From Petrosia ficiformis (Eukaryota > Porifera > Demospongiae > Haplosclerida > Petrosiidae), in the NCBI GenBank assembly GCA_947044365.1, contig OX345644.1, positions 6,524,077 through 6,588,076 of the forward strand: a DNA stretch of 64,000 nt, given 5' to 3'. This document shows, piece by piece, positions 35,052 through 47,012 of this stretch; the first letter of the stretch is position 1; each line of letters starts with the position of its first letter. The notes under the pieces are model-generated. The model ran no database searches. It had not been told where the DNA came from and saw nothing but the letters and a program-made list of their open reading frames with translations. The position numbers and the translations under genes were made by a program.

Positions 35052-38000
35052 TGTATGTATGTATGTATGTATGTATGTATGTATGTACAATGTCTATATC
35101 TACATGTACATACACATAACTTTGTATCTTGTATACACATACCATTATTGTTAATGGGTGTGGCTAATCCGGATTCTATCAAAACATTATTAATGACCAG
35201 ATCATCTTCGTCAGTTGTATCATAGAGTACAATATGATAAATATGACCTTTGACCCATGGAGTTTCGTGTACCGAAATCTCATAATCTATTTATATGAAC
35301 ATGTGTATTATATATATAATATATACATAATATTATGTACACATACATAAAAAATAAATATATATATATATATATTCAATTTTTTACCTTGTATCTCATA
35401 AACCACACCCACTAAATGTTTGTCCCATACAAGTGATGTAAACATGTCTATAGCATCATGATCCCACTTGATATTATGAAGATGATCAAATGATATCTTC
35501 AGATTATTGGAATCTTCATGAGATCCTTTGATTGGCTCTTTCTTGATACCAAACCCATCTTCGTTCCCAATTTGTCCATCCTCATTCCCAATTTGCTCAT
35601 CCTCATTCCCAATTTGCTCATCCTCACTCCCAATTTCCAAGACATTGCTGTCAATATAATCATCATCGGTACTAACAGACACAGATTCAAGTAATGATAT
35701 CAACAATTTCTTTTTATTTCGTAAGGAGTCGGTAGAGGACAAAGAAATATCATCGAAGTTAACGTGAGAAGGGCTGTGATTCTCTACAAAGCAATCACCA
35801 TCTGAAACCAAAGGGGCTATCCCATTTAGTATGCATGGTACACATTGAATAGGTAGCTCCAGAAATTGAGCTTCTAATACTAAAAGCGTATCCATGGCAA
35901 CTGATTTTCTCCATCCGTAATCAACACACATTACTGAACAATGAGGCTGTGTTGAGTCTGTCGTTTCCATAGCAACGGATAAGGACGTGACAACACCTCT
36001 GTAAATATTAATCATTCCATTTTCTTCTTCTTGTAGACAGCATAAGGATCCAATAACTATACTTGTTTCGTCTTTCAGGACCCGACAATTATTTGGATCG
36101 GAATAGTACTGGAACAGAGAGAACTCCAAATCTGAGAGCGTTTCAGCACTTTGCTCTGTTGGGAATACATAGAACAACCAAGGACTTTCGATGTGAGAAA
36201 CCACAAGTGGGAACTCTGAAGAACTACCGAGACTAAGTTCTGTAGTTTTTAGTTTCACTTCAGACAGGTGGGTTTTTGGTGTAGTCGTAACTTCATCTAA
36301 AGAGGTTTTCGATTCAGGGTCACTTGTATAAGTTCCTACAGAAAACAGTATATATATTAACATGAGAATCTATCATCAGAATGTGGCCATTAAAGGACAG
36401 GAGGCATTCATCTAACAGGAAATATGCTTGATCGGTTTACAAGTATATATATATATATATATAGTGTTCTGCCCACACTGGTTGGCACTGGTCGGGAATA
36501 ACCACCAACTCAGCATGAATTAATAATCACCACTCAGATGAATTAACCACCTCTCAGATAATACACATATAGGCATACTGAGACAGTATTAAATATATAC
36601 TGGGTGAACAGCACTAAATGCAATGTAGAATTCAACCACCACTCTAAATATCCTGGGCAGCACAATACAATGTACTTAAAATTAAACACAAGGACTTGAG
36701 GTGTAAGCTTGATGTTTAATGTAACAAATTACCTGTATAGTATCTAATAAAATATATGATTTGAAATTCATAATAATAATATTGGTAGACCATTGATATG
36801 CATTACTATGAACTCCTCAATTAATTGTCTTGCATATACATCACATATACATGCATCTATACTCACCTAATAATGACATTGTAACCACAGGAGCACATGG
36901 CTGAGTAGAAGGCACTTCAGACACCACATCTAGCTTGATATTTGTACATGTACATGTATCTATTGGATTGCTACATACACCATTCAATGTCATTGTATCC
37001 AGGATATTAAATTCTGTTGGAGGAGATATTATCACATCATCATCACTAATTGAGAGAGTACTTGACGGTGTATACGACTCTAGTACTGGTATACTAGGGT
37101 CATCATCTCCATCTACCTGTTTAATAGCCGGGTCAGCTTCTTGATTGACTATGGAGTTATTGACTTCATTTAATGAAACGATTGGCTTAATTATGGGGTC
37201 AACCTCCTGTTTAATAAGCGGGTTGTACTCTTCATCAATTTGCTCAACAGTGGAGACATCGTTTAACAGATCCAGTTGATCGATAACAGATTCATTATCT
37301 TTATTTGATTGTATATCAACTTGTTTGATTACAGAACTATCAACATTATTTAATGGTTTAGTAACAAGAGCATCGTCTAATTCATCACAATCTTCATCTT
37401 TAGTTATTTTTATTTCGGAATCATTAACTGACTTGATTACTACAGAATCTGGCTCAAGTGTTCCCGAGTCTTTGAATACAATAGAGGGGTCCTCTTTTGA
37501 CTTACCACTGCTAGTAATATCGGGATCCTCTTTTATCTTACTACTGCTAGTAATATCGGGATCCTCTTTCGTCTCACCACTGCTAGTAATATCAGCATCC
37601 CCTTTCGTCTTACCACTGCTAGTACTAGAGGTGTCCTCTTTCGTCTTTCCACTGCTAGTACTAGAGGTGTCCTGTTTTGTCTCACCACTGCTAGTACTAG
37701 AGGGGTCCTGTTTTATCTTAACATTGCTAGTAATATCGGGATCCTCTTTTGTTTTATCCCTGCTAGTAATAGAGGGGTCCTGTTTTGTCTGACCACTGCT
37801 AGTACTAGAGGGGTCCTGTTTTGTCTCACCACTGCTAGTAATATCGGGATCCTCTTTTGACTTACCACTGCTAGTACTAGAGGGGTCCCGTTTTGTCTGA
37901 CCACTGCTAGTACTAGAGGGGTCCTCTTTTGTCTTACCACTGCTAGTAATATCAGGATTCTCTTTCATCTTAACACTGCTAGTAATATCGAGGTCCTGTT

Positions 38001-41000
38001 TTGTCTCAATCCCAGTATCATCATCTGAAAAAGTAATTAATTCAGGAACCTGGCTGGATACTACATTTTGATCAGTTGACTCGTTTGATGAAATATATGT
38101 AATACTTGAATCTTCAACTTCAATAGAGTAATCTTCGAGTTGAATAATAGTATTGACTGGAATAGGAACGAGACTATTTGAAGTAGAAAATGACACTGTA
38201 CCTGAGCCAAATTGCGGAATAGAAAAAAAATGGCCTGGAGCAGTTGTGGGAATGGGGATAAGTGCAGTAGGGTAAGTATGTGAATTGAATGATACAATAG
38301 GAATGGGAATGGGGCTATCTAATATTGGTAATGAGATGGGAGTACCAGGTGATGGAATGGGAATGGGAATGGGGCTATCTATTATCGGTAATGAGATGGG
38401 AGTAACTGGTGATGGAATGGGAATGGGACTATCTAATATTGGTAAAGAGATGGGAGTACCCGGTGATGGAATGGGAATAGGGCTATCTAATATTGGTAAT
38501 GATAATGGAGTACCAGGAAATTGAGTCAGTGATTGAGACATTACAATAATACTGTCTGGAGATTCAGGAACTGGAATCTCACTGTCAGGAATTGAAATGA
38601 GATTATCTGGGATGTCGGTATTGTTAAGCATATTATTTCTGGGAATTGAGTCAAAATTCTCTATAGGAACTGAAATGAGACTACACGTATTTGAAGTATC
38701 AGAAATGGGAATGAGGCTGTTTGTTCTGTCTGAGGACCTTTCAGGGATCAGTCTGTCAGAACCTTTATCACCCAACTCATCAAATATCGAAGGTTTGGCA
38801 GGTGACGGTGGCTCATAAGAAGATGAATATGGAGAAACAGGACTTAATAGATTGTCCTGTTCCTGGGAAACATGTAAAGAACTTCCATTTATGGAGTTAT
38901 TTGTATCGACAGAACAAATGGTTTTCACATGACTGTCACCTGATGAATTATGTGACAAGTTTGGTTGTGTAACCTGTGAGATATCATCAAATGGCGGCAT
39001 GCGAGTCACTGTATCATCACATGATTCAGAACAAGGCATCACATGACTATGTGATGACTCTGAATGAGATATTGTATGATTCAGGTTTTGCAACTTTGAT
39101 GACCCAGTCACATGATTTGTGGTAAATTTTCTGGGTGAAACTAATCCTTCAGGGCTAAAGAACTGGTCTTCACTTTGTGATGAAAACGTTTGTGAACTGT
39201 TTCTGTATGGACGACTATCAAATTGAATACACGAAGTATCATTTCGCATCATAACTGATAATATATTATTTAATAACGATACCAAATGGACTGATGTTTC
39301 TCTATAGTTGATAAATTGCGAGAGTTCTAAATGGGCTCTGTGTAGCAGTTCAAAGGATTCCTGAGTCATCAATACTTCATTAGCTACATGAATATCTACT
39401 GCCATCTCATTTCTATATTCAGAGCTACAAACCATCACTTGTACAACAGCTCCACTGAGAGTATCAGCTAACCAGTGATGTATTAAGCCAACGAGTTGGT
39501 TTGTGGATTGAGAGAGAGGGATATTAATACCTTGAAGAGTACAGTATAATGCTTGTGCTGGTAAAGTTGTGAAAGAATGAGGTAATGGTAAAATATGGGC
39601 AGAAGAGAGAGGAAGGATTTCTTGGTTGCCGTAGTCAACATAAGTGACGTGAACATTTCTAGCTATGAATTAGAGGAAATAAAAACATTTCTAGCTATGA
39701 ATTAGAGGAAATAAATAGTATTATACTATACTGTACTGTACTATACTGTATACTATACTGTACTGTACTGTACTGTACTGTACTGTACTATACTGTATAC
39801 TATACTGTACTGTACTGTACTGTACTGTACTGTAATGTATACTATACTGTACTGTACTGTACTGTACTATATACTAAACTGTACTGTATACTATACTGTA
39901 CTGTATTGTACTGTACTTACTGTACTATATACTATATTATACTCTGTACTGTACTTAACATGCTATATTATAGTTACTACAGTACATGTAACTAAACCAC
40001 ACCCTTTTATTTAACCACACCAACATTCTGGTCTAACCAGTGACCACTAGCCTGTATGAGTAACTATACTATAACTATGTAACACATACCTCCATATTTA
40101 TCATTTAAACCAGATACACAAGCTCTATACCAGCACTGATCGACACTAAATTTAGCACAGCATACCTGACCAACAGCAAGAGAACTTGTAAACTCATTAT
40201 TATTACCAGAACCTGTTGACCGCTCATGAAGGGCATAATCCCTATAAACAAATGATTGAGAAATAAATCGTTGTTTCTTCAGCTTTATAAAAATCAATAA
40301 ATCTTTAATTACGTTATGTTTAGTTCTCTGGTTGACACAAAATCTATTTACAATGTTACCTACAGATGCTTGCATTCAAATTAACAAAATTATAATTATT
40401 AAGACAATAATACACTGACACTAATACAATCATTTCATATTGGTCCAAAACAATTTCTAGAGTTACATAATGATGTATTTGTTAGGTTTCCAAAGTGGTT
40501 TTAATCAATAATATTATCTGTTAGAACCGTGAGCATTTTAGTATTCTCTCGAAATTCGAATTTTACCTTGAACTATAGCCTTGGTACTTATTTTTTGACT
40601 GGAAAAAACATTTTTCTGAAACTATTCCTAGAGTTACATAATGATGTCCTTGTTATGTTTCTGCAGTCTTTTTGATCAAAAATGTTGTTTGTAGGAACTG
40701 TGAGAATTTTATTGTTTTCTTGAAATTCTAATCGAACCATGAACTATAGCCTTGGTACTTATTTTTTGACTGGAAAAAACATTTTTCTGAAACTGTTCCT
40801 AGAGTTCCATAATGATGTCCTTGTTATGTTTCTGCAGTGTTTTTGATCAAAAATGTTGTTTGTAGGAACCGTGAGCATTTTAGTATTCTCTTGAAATTTT
40901 AATCGGACCATGAACTATAGCCTTGGTACTCATTTTTTGATTGTAAAAAAAAAATCGTTTCAGATTGGGCCAAAAATGCTTCTAGAGTTTGATAATGATA

Positions 41001-43889
41001 TCCTTGTTATGTTTACAAAGTGGTTTTGATCAATAATATTATCTGTTAGAACTGTGAGCATTTTAGTATTCTCTCGAAATTCTAATTTTACCTTGAACTA
41101 TAGCCTTGGTACTTATTTATTGACTGGAAATAACATTTTTCTGAAACTGTTCCTAGAGTTCCATAATGATGTCCTTGTTATGTTTCTGCAGTGTTCTTGA
41201 CCAAAAATGTTGTTTGTAGGAACTGTGAGCATTTTAGTATTCTCTCGAAATTCGAATTTTACACTGAACTATTATAGCCTTGATACTCATTTTTTGATTG
41301 GAAACAAAATCGTCTCAGATTGGGCCAAAAATGCTTCTAGAGTTTGATAATGATATCCTTGTTATGTTTACAAGTGGTTTTGATCAATAATATTATCTGT
41401 TAGAACTGTGAGCATTTTAGTATTCTCTCGAAATTCTAATTTTACCCTGAACTAGAATAGTTTACTGACCAGTTTTCTGATCAAAAGTACATTTCTTTAA
41501 TTATTCTAATTAAAGTGCATCATTATACTTCAAATACAATGACTTGAAGTATAAAACATGAAGTAGCATTTGTAACATGGAACTGTAGCATGCTACAATG
41601 TATAATAGCAAGTTGCATGATACAAGCAAATTGTCATCTCTGAATACATGTAGAAAGGTGTTCATGTAGCATGTTATGAATACAATTAATATAATACTTA
41701 TGATAGCACATAAACAAAGTACAATGATCTAATTCATTAAAATACCATTACATATAAAAACATCACTCAATAGTACCAACCTCAGTGATAAACTTAGAGC
41801 CACAAGGTCCTCCCCATATGGCTGCAGAATAATAGTTCTTAAAGTTGGTACACACAATATAATTCCATTGAGGACTGTATTCAATGCCAATGAAAGGTCT
41901 GGGATGGACTGGGGAGTGGAATGAGTGATGTCAGATTGATCCACTGGGAAATCAACATCTTGAGACTTGCTTCTGAAAAAGATTTTTAATTTGAAATTTT
42001 TTTTGAAAAGTATGACTAGTTTCTCAAACTTTTAGTTATAGTTATAGTTTAATTAACAAAATAATATTAGGCTTACTAAAATGGTTTTAGTTTTAGTTAA
42101 CTAACTAAAAATGCCCATTTCTATTTAGATATTACAATAGACTTGTAATTTAGTTATAATTAGGTTTACTAAAAAGGGTTTTAGTCCCAATATTTGTCAA
42201 TTTCATTTTAGTTAGTTAGTGACCTGTAGTTTAGTAAAAAGAGTTTATTTATTATTGTTGCAGTCATAATTAAGTGCTGAAATTATATGTTATAAATTGC
42301 TGACTTTACAATATTCATTTAGTATGTTTTATAATCAAAAACTCACTCATTGCTCTTTTCAACAGCTGTATGTTCATCACCATTAGTATTAGCATGACGA
42401 CTATCAGTTAACAGTAAGTCACATGAAAGATTTGAAGAGCTCTCGTCAGAAATGGTTTTCAGGGTATTTGAAATGTTATCTAGTGTGACTATATATATTA
42501 CATGATAATGTATTCAGGAACAATATCATGTAGATTGATTAAACATAAAAACAAGTGATGTAAGCAAGACAATGAAGAAACACAACAAATGAAAACAACA
42601 TGTACATAAAGACACAAAATACTATACCAACTGTAGCAAGAGTAATTTTACTAGTAGCTAAACCCATTAATAAAGTATGTATATGAACAATGCATATGAA
42701 CATACCGAGGCACAAAATACTGTACCGATAAAAACTTAGAATAATAACTCTCGTGAATGGGTGGATGGTTACTGTAATCACTTTTTTACTAGTAGTTAAA
42801 CCCCTTTATGACATAAAACACACCTGATAAACATAGTATATGTACACCAAGACAGAAAGTACTATAGATTGGTTCCAATTCAACTAGCTAAAAACTCTTA
42901 CCTGCAGTAGGGTTTGTGATGTCTTTTAAGGTTGTCAGCATAATGTTGGCATCCACTTTTTCTGTATGCTCAAGGGTTGATGGTAACTGAGTAAGCGTTT
43001 CCTGAGAGCTATCGTCCAATAAAATCAAACCAGCTATCAGTGTATCTTCCATATTCTGAGACAGAGAAGAGTATTGCTGTATCAAAGGGGACTCCGATGT
43101 GTCTCCCATAAGCTGTGACACGGAGTCTAAATTCTAAATCAGAAATAGTTAAATATAATTAATAGTACTAATATGATAAAATACCCTCATACCCAGGCTA
43201 TTAAGATGAGAGAGAGAAAGAGCCTGGTTTGCACTGATTAATGTGCAAATGGTCACTGAGGTGAGAGTTTGTAAAACACAATAACACAGCCAAGATCTGC
43301 TCCTGGCTTGGAACAAGATCAGGAAATCGAAGGTACTGTACATCAACAGAGATCACTTCATCAAAGCTATCCATATTGATCTATTTTCAGCTAAACTGAA
43401 ATAGATAGATTGCATACCTCAGCAATTAAAATTTTAATTAGCACATGCGTAAACAGACTCTTTCTTTCCACAATCTTAAGAAACCGAGTAAGAGGCTACA
43501 TCATGCTGTGACATATAACGTGTAACACAACATGATAAATTATACCATTTTAAAAGTCTCACTTGTTTAGCTTGTTCTAAAACTTTTTTACATATCCTCT
43601 TTTGTTGATCAAATACAGAATTCAGTAACTGAGATGTTTCATTGAATTTTGACATCAGATTAGACCTATGATTTCCAATCATCTCGGCTACTTCTGTTAG
43701 TAGACCATCAATTCGGTTGGCTCTCTCTACTAATCCAATTCTTAGTTCGGACTCCAAAGTTTCCAGCGATTCTAAATGCCTATCTAAACGTCCATACACA
43801 TCGTTTATTTTCTGTAGTTTCTCAGTTAGCCTGGCCTTGGCAATCTTAGCTGTTCTCTCTCTGGATCTTAGAGTCCCAATGGCCGACAT
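31398..43889 (-). CDS. Multi-Tudor protein with CCCH zinc finger, RNF17/TDRD type (~2020 aa, 17 exons)
   Basis: Exons: 43546-43889, 43193-43302, 42902-43126, 42347-42488, 41781-41972, 40090-40241, 36867-39662, 35388-36335, 35143-35286, 34305-34454, 34018-34107, 33684-33833, 33540-33591, 33221-33359, 32871-33031, 32386-32442 and 31398-31608. They sum to 6063 nt. Residues ~1-115 are a coiled coil. Tudor 1 has [10 protein letters not shown] and [14 protein letters not shown] ~700-residue Ser/Thr/Pro-rich region follows, with 12-residue repeats ([12 protein letters not shown]) and [15 protein letters not shown] repeats. Tudor 2 has [18 protein letters not shown] finger (C-x8-C-x5-C-x3-[21 protein letters not shown]) follows, then a last Tudor with HWYRALV and [10 protein letters not shown]. 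Such proteins scaffold piRNA granules by binding methyl-arginine Piwi tails. No RING is found, unlike vertebrate RNF17. Junctions of exons 1-3 are less certain. Confidence 0.83.
31675..31975. repeat. TGTACATGTACATATACC minisatellite and (AT)n
   Basis: Units of about 25 bp with ATGTACATGTACATATACC run to ~31830. About 95 bp of pure TA follow at 31878-31965. Both are in the last intron of the Tudor gene (31609-32385). Confidence 0.88.
33050..33500. repeat. GATA and GAGA/GACA simple repeats
   Basis: GATAGATA at 33050-33200 and purine-rich GAGAGACAGA at 33360-33500 lie on either side of Tudor exon 33221-33359. Confidence 0.8.
34150..34295. repeat. CATC (GGAT complement) array
   Basis: Runs of CATCCATC between exons 34018-34107 and 34305-34454. 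It ends within ~10 bp of the splice donor of the latter. Confidence 0.85.
34560..35095. repeat. ATGT array with ~240-bp higher-order duplication
   Basis: ATGT tetranucleotides with landmark variants GTGTATGTTTTATG and AAGCATGTAGGCATG, each present twice about 210-230 bp apart. The microsatellite was therefore segmentally duplicated. Located in intron 34455-35142. Confidence 0.85.
36463..36664. mobile_element. Degenerate copy of the CAGTGTTCTGCCCA TIR element
   Basis: Left end AGTGTTCTGCCCACACTGG and right end CCTGGGCAGCACA, with ACCACCACTC interior motifs matching 15685-15884. The right tip has decayed. Located in Tudor-gene intron 36336-36866. Confidence 0.7.
39653..39715. repeat. Tandem duplication of a Tudor-exon splice acceptor
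   Basis: A ~32-bp unit, ACATTTCTAGCTATGAATTA plus GAGGAAATAAA, is present twice. Each copy contains the same acceptor on the minus strand, and the proximal one gives the in-frame exon starting at 39662. Confidence 0.75.
39716..39925. repeat. TACTG pentanucleotide array
   Basis: About 200 bp of ACTGT/ATACT units in Tudor-gene intron 39663-40089. Confidence 0.9.
40430..41460 (+). repeat. ~171-184-bp intronic satellite, array 2
   Basis: Markers CTAGAGTT(A/C/T) recur at about 40460, 40631, 40802, 40985, 41156 and 41340, with periods alternating ~171 and ~184 bp. Includes AACTGTGAGCATTTTAGTAT and TGAACTATAGCCTTGGTACT. Fills Tudor-gene intron 40242-41780. Homologous to 12787-13660 and, inverted, to 51515-52705. 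Confidence 0.92.
42035..42260. repeat. Dispersed TTAGTT repeat, copy 2
   Basis: Contains ATATTAGGCTTACTAAAATG and AATAGACTTGTAATTTAG, also found with small changes at 62745-62930; the 4495-4640 copy is more distant. Located in intron 41973-42346. Confidence 0.65.
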
Positions 43890-44159
43890 CTGTGGCCGTA
43901 TAGACCTTACACGTGGAATTAACTGGCGCTGTATTACCAGACTATTCGGAATGCGGCGTTCTTTGAAGTAAAAACTGTGCTAACAGATAATTATACATAA
44001 TTATAAGTAAATAAATATTAATACATAAGCCTAGAATAAGCGATACATACATCAATAAGTGTATAAAATTAAATATACAGAAAGAACAACACATGTATAC
44101 ATACATACATACAACTTTATCAGTAGACACGTACATACAATAATATATAATTATATATG

Positions 44160-46651
44160 TTACTGTGCCGCCATCATTTGGTTTATAATAGTGACATTGA
44201 TATCTTGAAGTGTTCCGAGTTCTATCAATTGAGTATAAGTTAATGTAATACCATATTCTTTCTTGATAAATCCACTAAGTTGTACGACTGATATTGAATC
44301 AAGACCAAGAGCAAAAAGATTTTTGCATACTATGTCGTCAACTGTCAACTCGTTCTCTTTCCCCATCTCAAGCAATTCTTCTTTTAGTTCTTCGATATCA
44401 ATATCTTCTTTTATCTCTTCATACAACGAAAAGAGAACATTAGGCTTTAGATCTGGAGGGGCAGTATCTTCATTCATCACAGGTGCTTTATCAAAGGAAG
44501 TGTTTAGTGAAAGGTACCCTGATTCTTGACGAGGGACGCTTTCTTCCTTTTTTTCTTCTCCATCCTGTTTGTGATTTTCATCTTTACCCATGTCTACATG
44601 AATTTGATGAATTTGACGATTCGACTCTTCGTTTGAAACAAGCTCCTTAGCAACAGCATTTGCAATTTCACTCAGGGTTTCTAGCTCCAACAGTTGTGTG
44701 TAATTCCTCTTAAAACCATATTCAAAATTCAAAAACCCTCCTAGATGTATTACAGATAAAGAGTCCAGGCCAAGATCAAAAATATGAGTTTTTGAGAAGA
44801 CCGAAACTGGATATTTTGAGAGGTTGAAGTCATCACAGACATGATAGATCAAAGCTGATAACACATGAGAATGAACTATTGATAATACTGCTGTAGACGC
44901 AGGATTCTTGAAATTGATAGGATATTTTGATGTATATTCTACGTGCAATTTCTCTCCTACCGCATCTGAAGACACTGGAGCCTCTAAAATGCAAGGATCT
45001 TTCATAGTTGTAGTATCACTTTGCTGTTCTTTGCTCACAGACAATATTTTATTCGTACTGATACCACCAGCTAATAATTCATGGTCAACATACAATCTCA
45101 TTGGGAACCTCTCGTAAAAACCTGGAAGAACCGAGGGATGCAAAGGTTCTTTCATTTTCTGCTTGTAAAGACTGCCGAGAGAGCCCAAGGGTGCTTCGAC
45201 TATTGCCATAACGTTCACACCGCCAAATCCAAAGGAACTCACAATAGCTTTAAGACCTGTATCACATGACATGTGATGTGAATCATGTGACTGTGGACTC
45301 TCTGATAATGTCATATCTAGAGCCATAGCATCTTTGTTGATTAAGATTGCTGGGTTTGGGGTTTCATCAATCTTCAAATGATCTGGAAGGTTAACCAACC
45401 CTGCATTGCTAGGGGCAATACCATGATTCAGCACTAACACAGCTTTTATCAGACCACTAATTCCACCACCTCCTTCTAAATGTCCAATATTAGCCTTCGC
45501 TGAGCCAATGATTACAGGAGTTTTGCTTGTTTTAGAACCAAAAACCTTCTTTATAGCACTCAATTCATTATAATCACCAGCCTTTGTTCCAGTGCCATGA
45601 GCTTCAACATATGTGATGTCATTAGGTGAAAGCTCAGCTTTGCTCAATATTTTTTTTAAAAGCTCTGCTTGTTTTTCACTGCAAGGTGCAACAATCCGTT
45701 TTGTGTTATGTCCGTTGTGATTTGTTGCAGTGGAACGAATGATACCCAGAACAGGTTCTTCCAAGTTCTTAACCAATTTCAGCAAGACAAATCCACATCC
45801 CTCTCCTCGTACAAATCCATTTGCATCCACATCAAACACTCGACTTTCTCCATTTGGTGACAGTATCCCCATACCTCCATATACAGAGAACATAGATGGA
45901 TGAAGCAGAGCATTCACTCCGCCAACTAGAGCAACATTACAATCTCCACTTCGTATACTTAAACAAGCTACATGAAGAGCCGACAAAGAAGAAGAGCAGG
46001 AAGTATCTATAGTCATACTAGGACCCGACAATCCAAGAATATGAGATATTCGATTAGCAATGAGCGAAGGAGTAAAACCTGTTGCAAAAGGGTTTTTTGG
46101 ACTTTGTTGAGTCAATACCCGAGCATCGTTGCTACACACTCCCACAAATACACCAATATTTAATCCCTCTATAACGGTGAGATCATATCCAGCGTGAATG
46201 AGCGCTTCATATGCAGTTGTCAATGATATCGTTTGTTGAGGATCAATACTTTTCAGCTCCCATGATGGAATATTGAAAAACTTTGCATCAAAATTCCCGA
46301 TTGCTTGAGTAAAAGCTCCATGTACGGTAGTGCTATCTTCTGGTAGTTTTACATGATGTATGTGTGTACGTTTGTTAATTAGTAGATCCCAATACTCCAA
46401 TATAGAGTCACAGCCTATAAAAGTGAAAGAGAATGTATAATTGAAGGTTATATATACGTTTTCGCATTTTCTTTAGCTAACTGCTTCCAAAAACTATATG
46501 GCTTTCTTAATTATCAATAGAACTGACCTGGAAAATGACATGCCATTCCTGTAATACCAATTACAGCAGACTGGACATCTCCATCATTGCAAAAACACTC
46601 ACAGCAATCTACAGAGTCACCAGAAATATTATCTTTCTTTGATGCTTCCAT
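44160..46651 (-). CDS. Stand-alone ketosynthase with two C-terminal acyl-carrier domains (792 aa, 2 exons)
   Basis: Exons: 46528-46651 (MEASKKDN... IGITGMACHFPG, typical KS start) and 44160-46414, joined by a 113-bp GT-AG intron. The KS domain spans residues ~32-450, and its catalytic residues are all visible: Cys181 in DTSCSSSLSA, His314 in VEAHGTGT, His353 in KANIGHLEG. The conserved post-HGTGT motif LGDPIE is altered to AGDYNE. After a linker, two carrier domains follow with the phosphopantetheine serines in DLGLDSLS (Ser593) and ALGLDSIS (Ser748), separated by an acidic linker. No acyltransferase, reductase, dehydratase, methyltransferase or thioesterase is present in the protein or next to it. 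It should catalyse decarboxylative C-C bond formation if supplied with acyl and malonyl units in trans. The product is unknown. The intron and animal neighbours argue against a bacterial contaminant. Confidence 0.9.
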
Positions 46652-47012
46652 TCTAAACAGCGTGTCCCTCAGCAAAGATTATGAGAAGTATATATGTAAT
46701 AAACTAATTATCCATGTCAAATTGTCTCTATAAATAGCAGTATTGATATAGTTTATTTTTCTACGAATACATCACATTGTACACTACAAATAATAGTATT
46801 GATAGAGCTTATACAATACATGTCTAAAAGCAATTGTTTCAGTATAATAATATAACAAGTAGTCACTCAGCTTATTGTCTGGTTTCTGCAGATAAATAAA
46901 TATAACATAATTCACTAATAAACAACATAACAATTACAATAATAATTAATTTCTTAGCAATTGGTCAATCTTAATTGAAATAAGTAATTGTAATTCAATT
47001 AAATTTTGTAAT
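46652..47012. other. Spacer between ketosynthase 5' end and NAGK copy 1 3' end
   Basis: 361 bp, AT-rich, with no ORF, repeat array or clear motif. It must hold the ketosynthase promoter and the kinase 3' UTR. Confidence 0.5.

Noticed and set aside
43347..43396. Exon reading [15 protein letters not shown] between Tudor-gene exons 1 and 2
   Set aside because: It looks coding but cannot be joined to both neighbours in phase without a ~34-bp intron. The model using donor 43545 and acceptor 43303 keeps frame. Left open for transcript evidence.
43890..44159. Upstream RING exon for the Tudor gene
   Set aside because: No Cys/His zinc pattern lies in the ~270 bp before the ketosynthase stop. An in-frame TAG precedes the ATG at 43889.
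44160..46651. Ketosynthase gene as bacterial symbiont contamination
   Set aside because: It has a GT-AG intron placed between two conserved KS motifs, AT-rich codon use like its neighbours, and lies between animal genes on the same strand.
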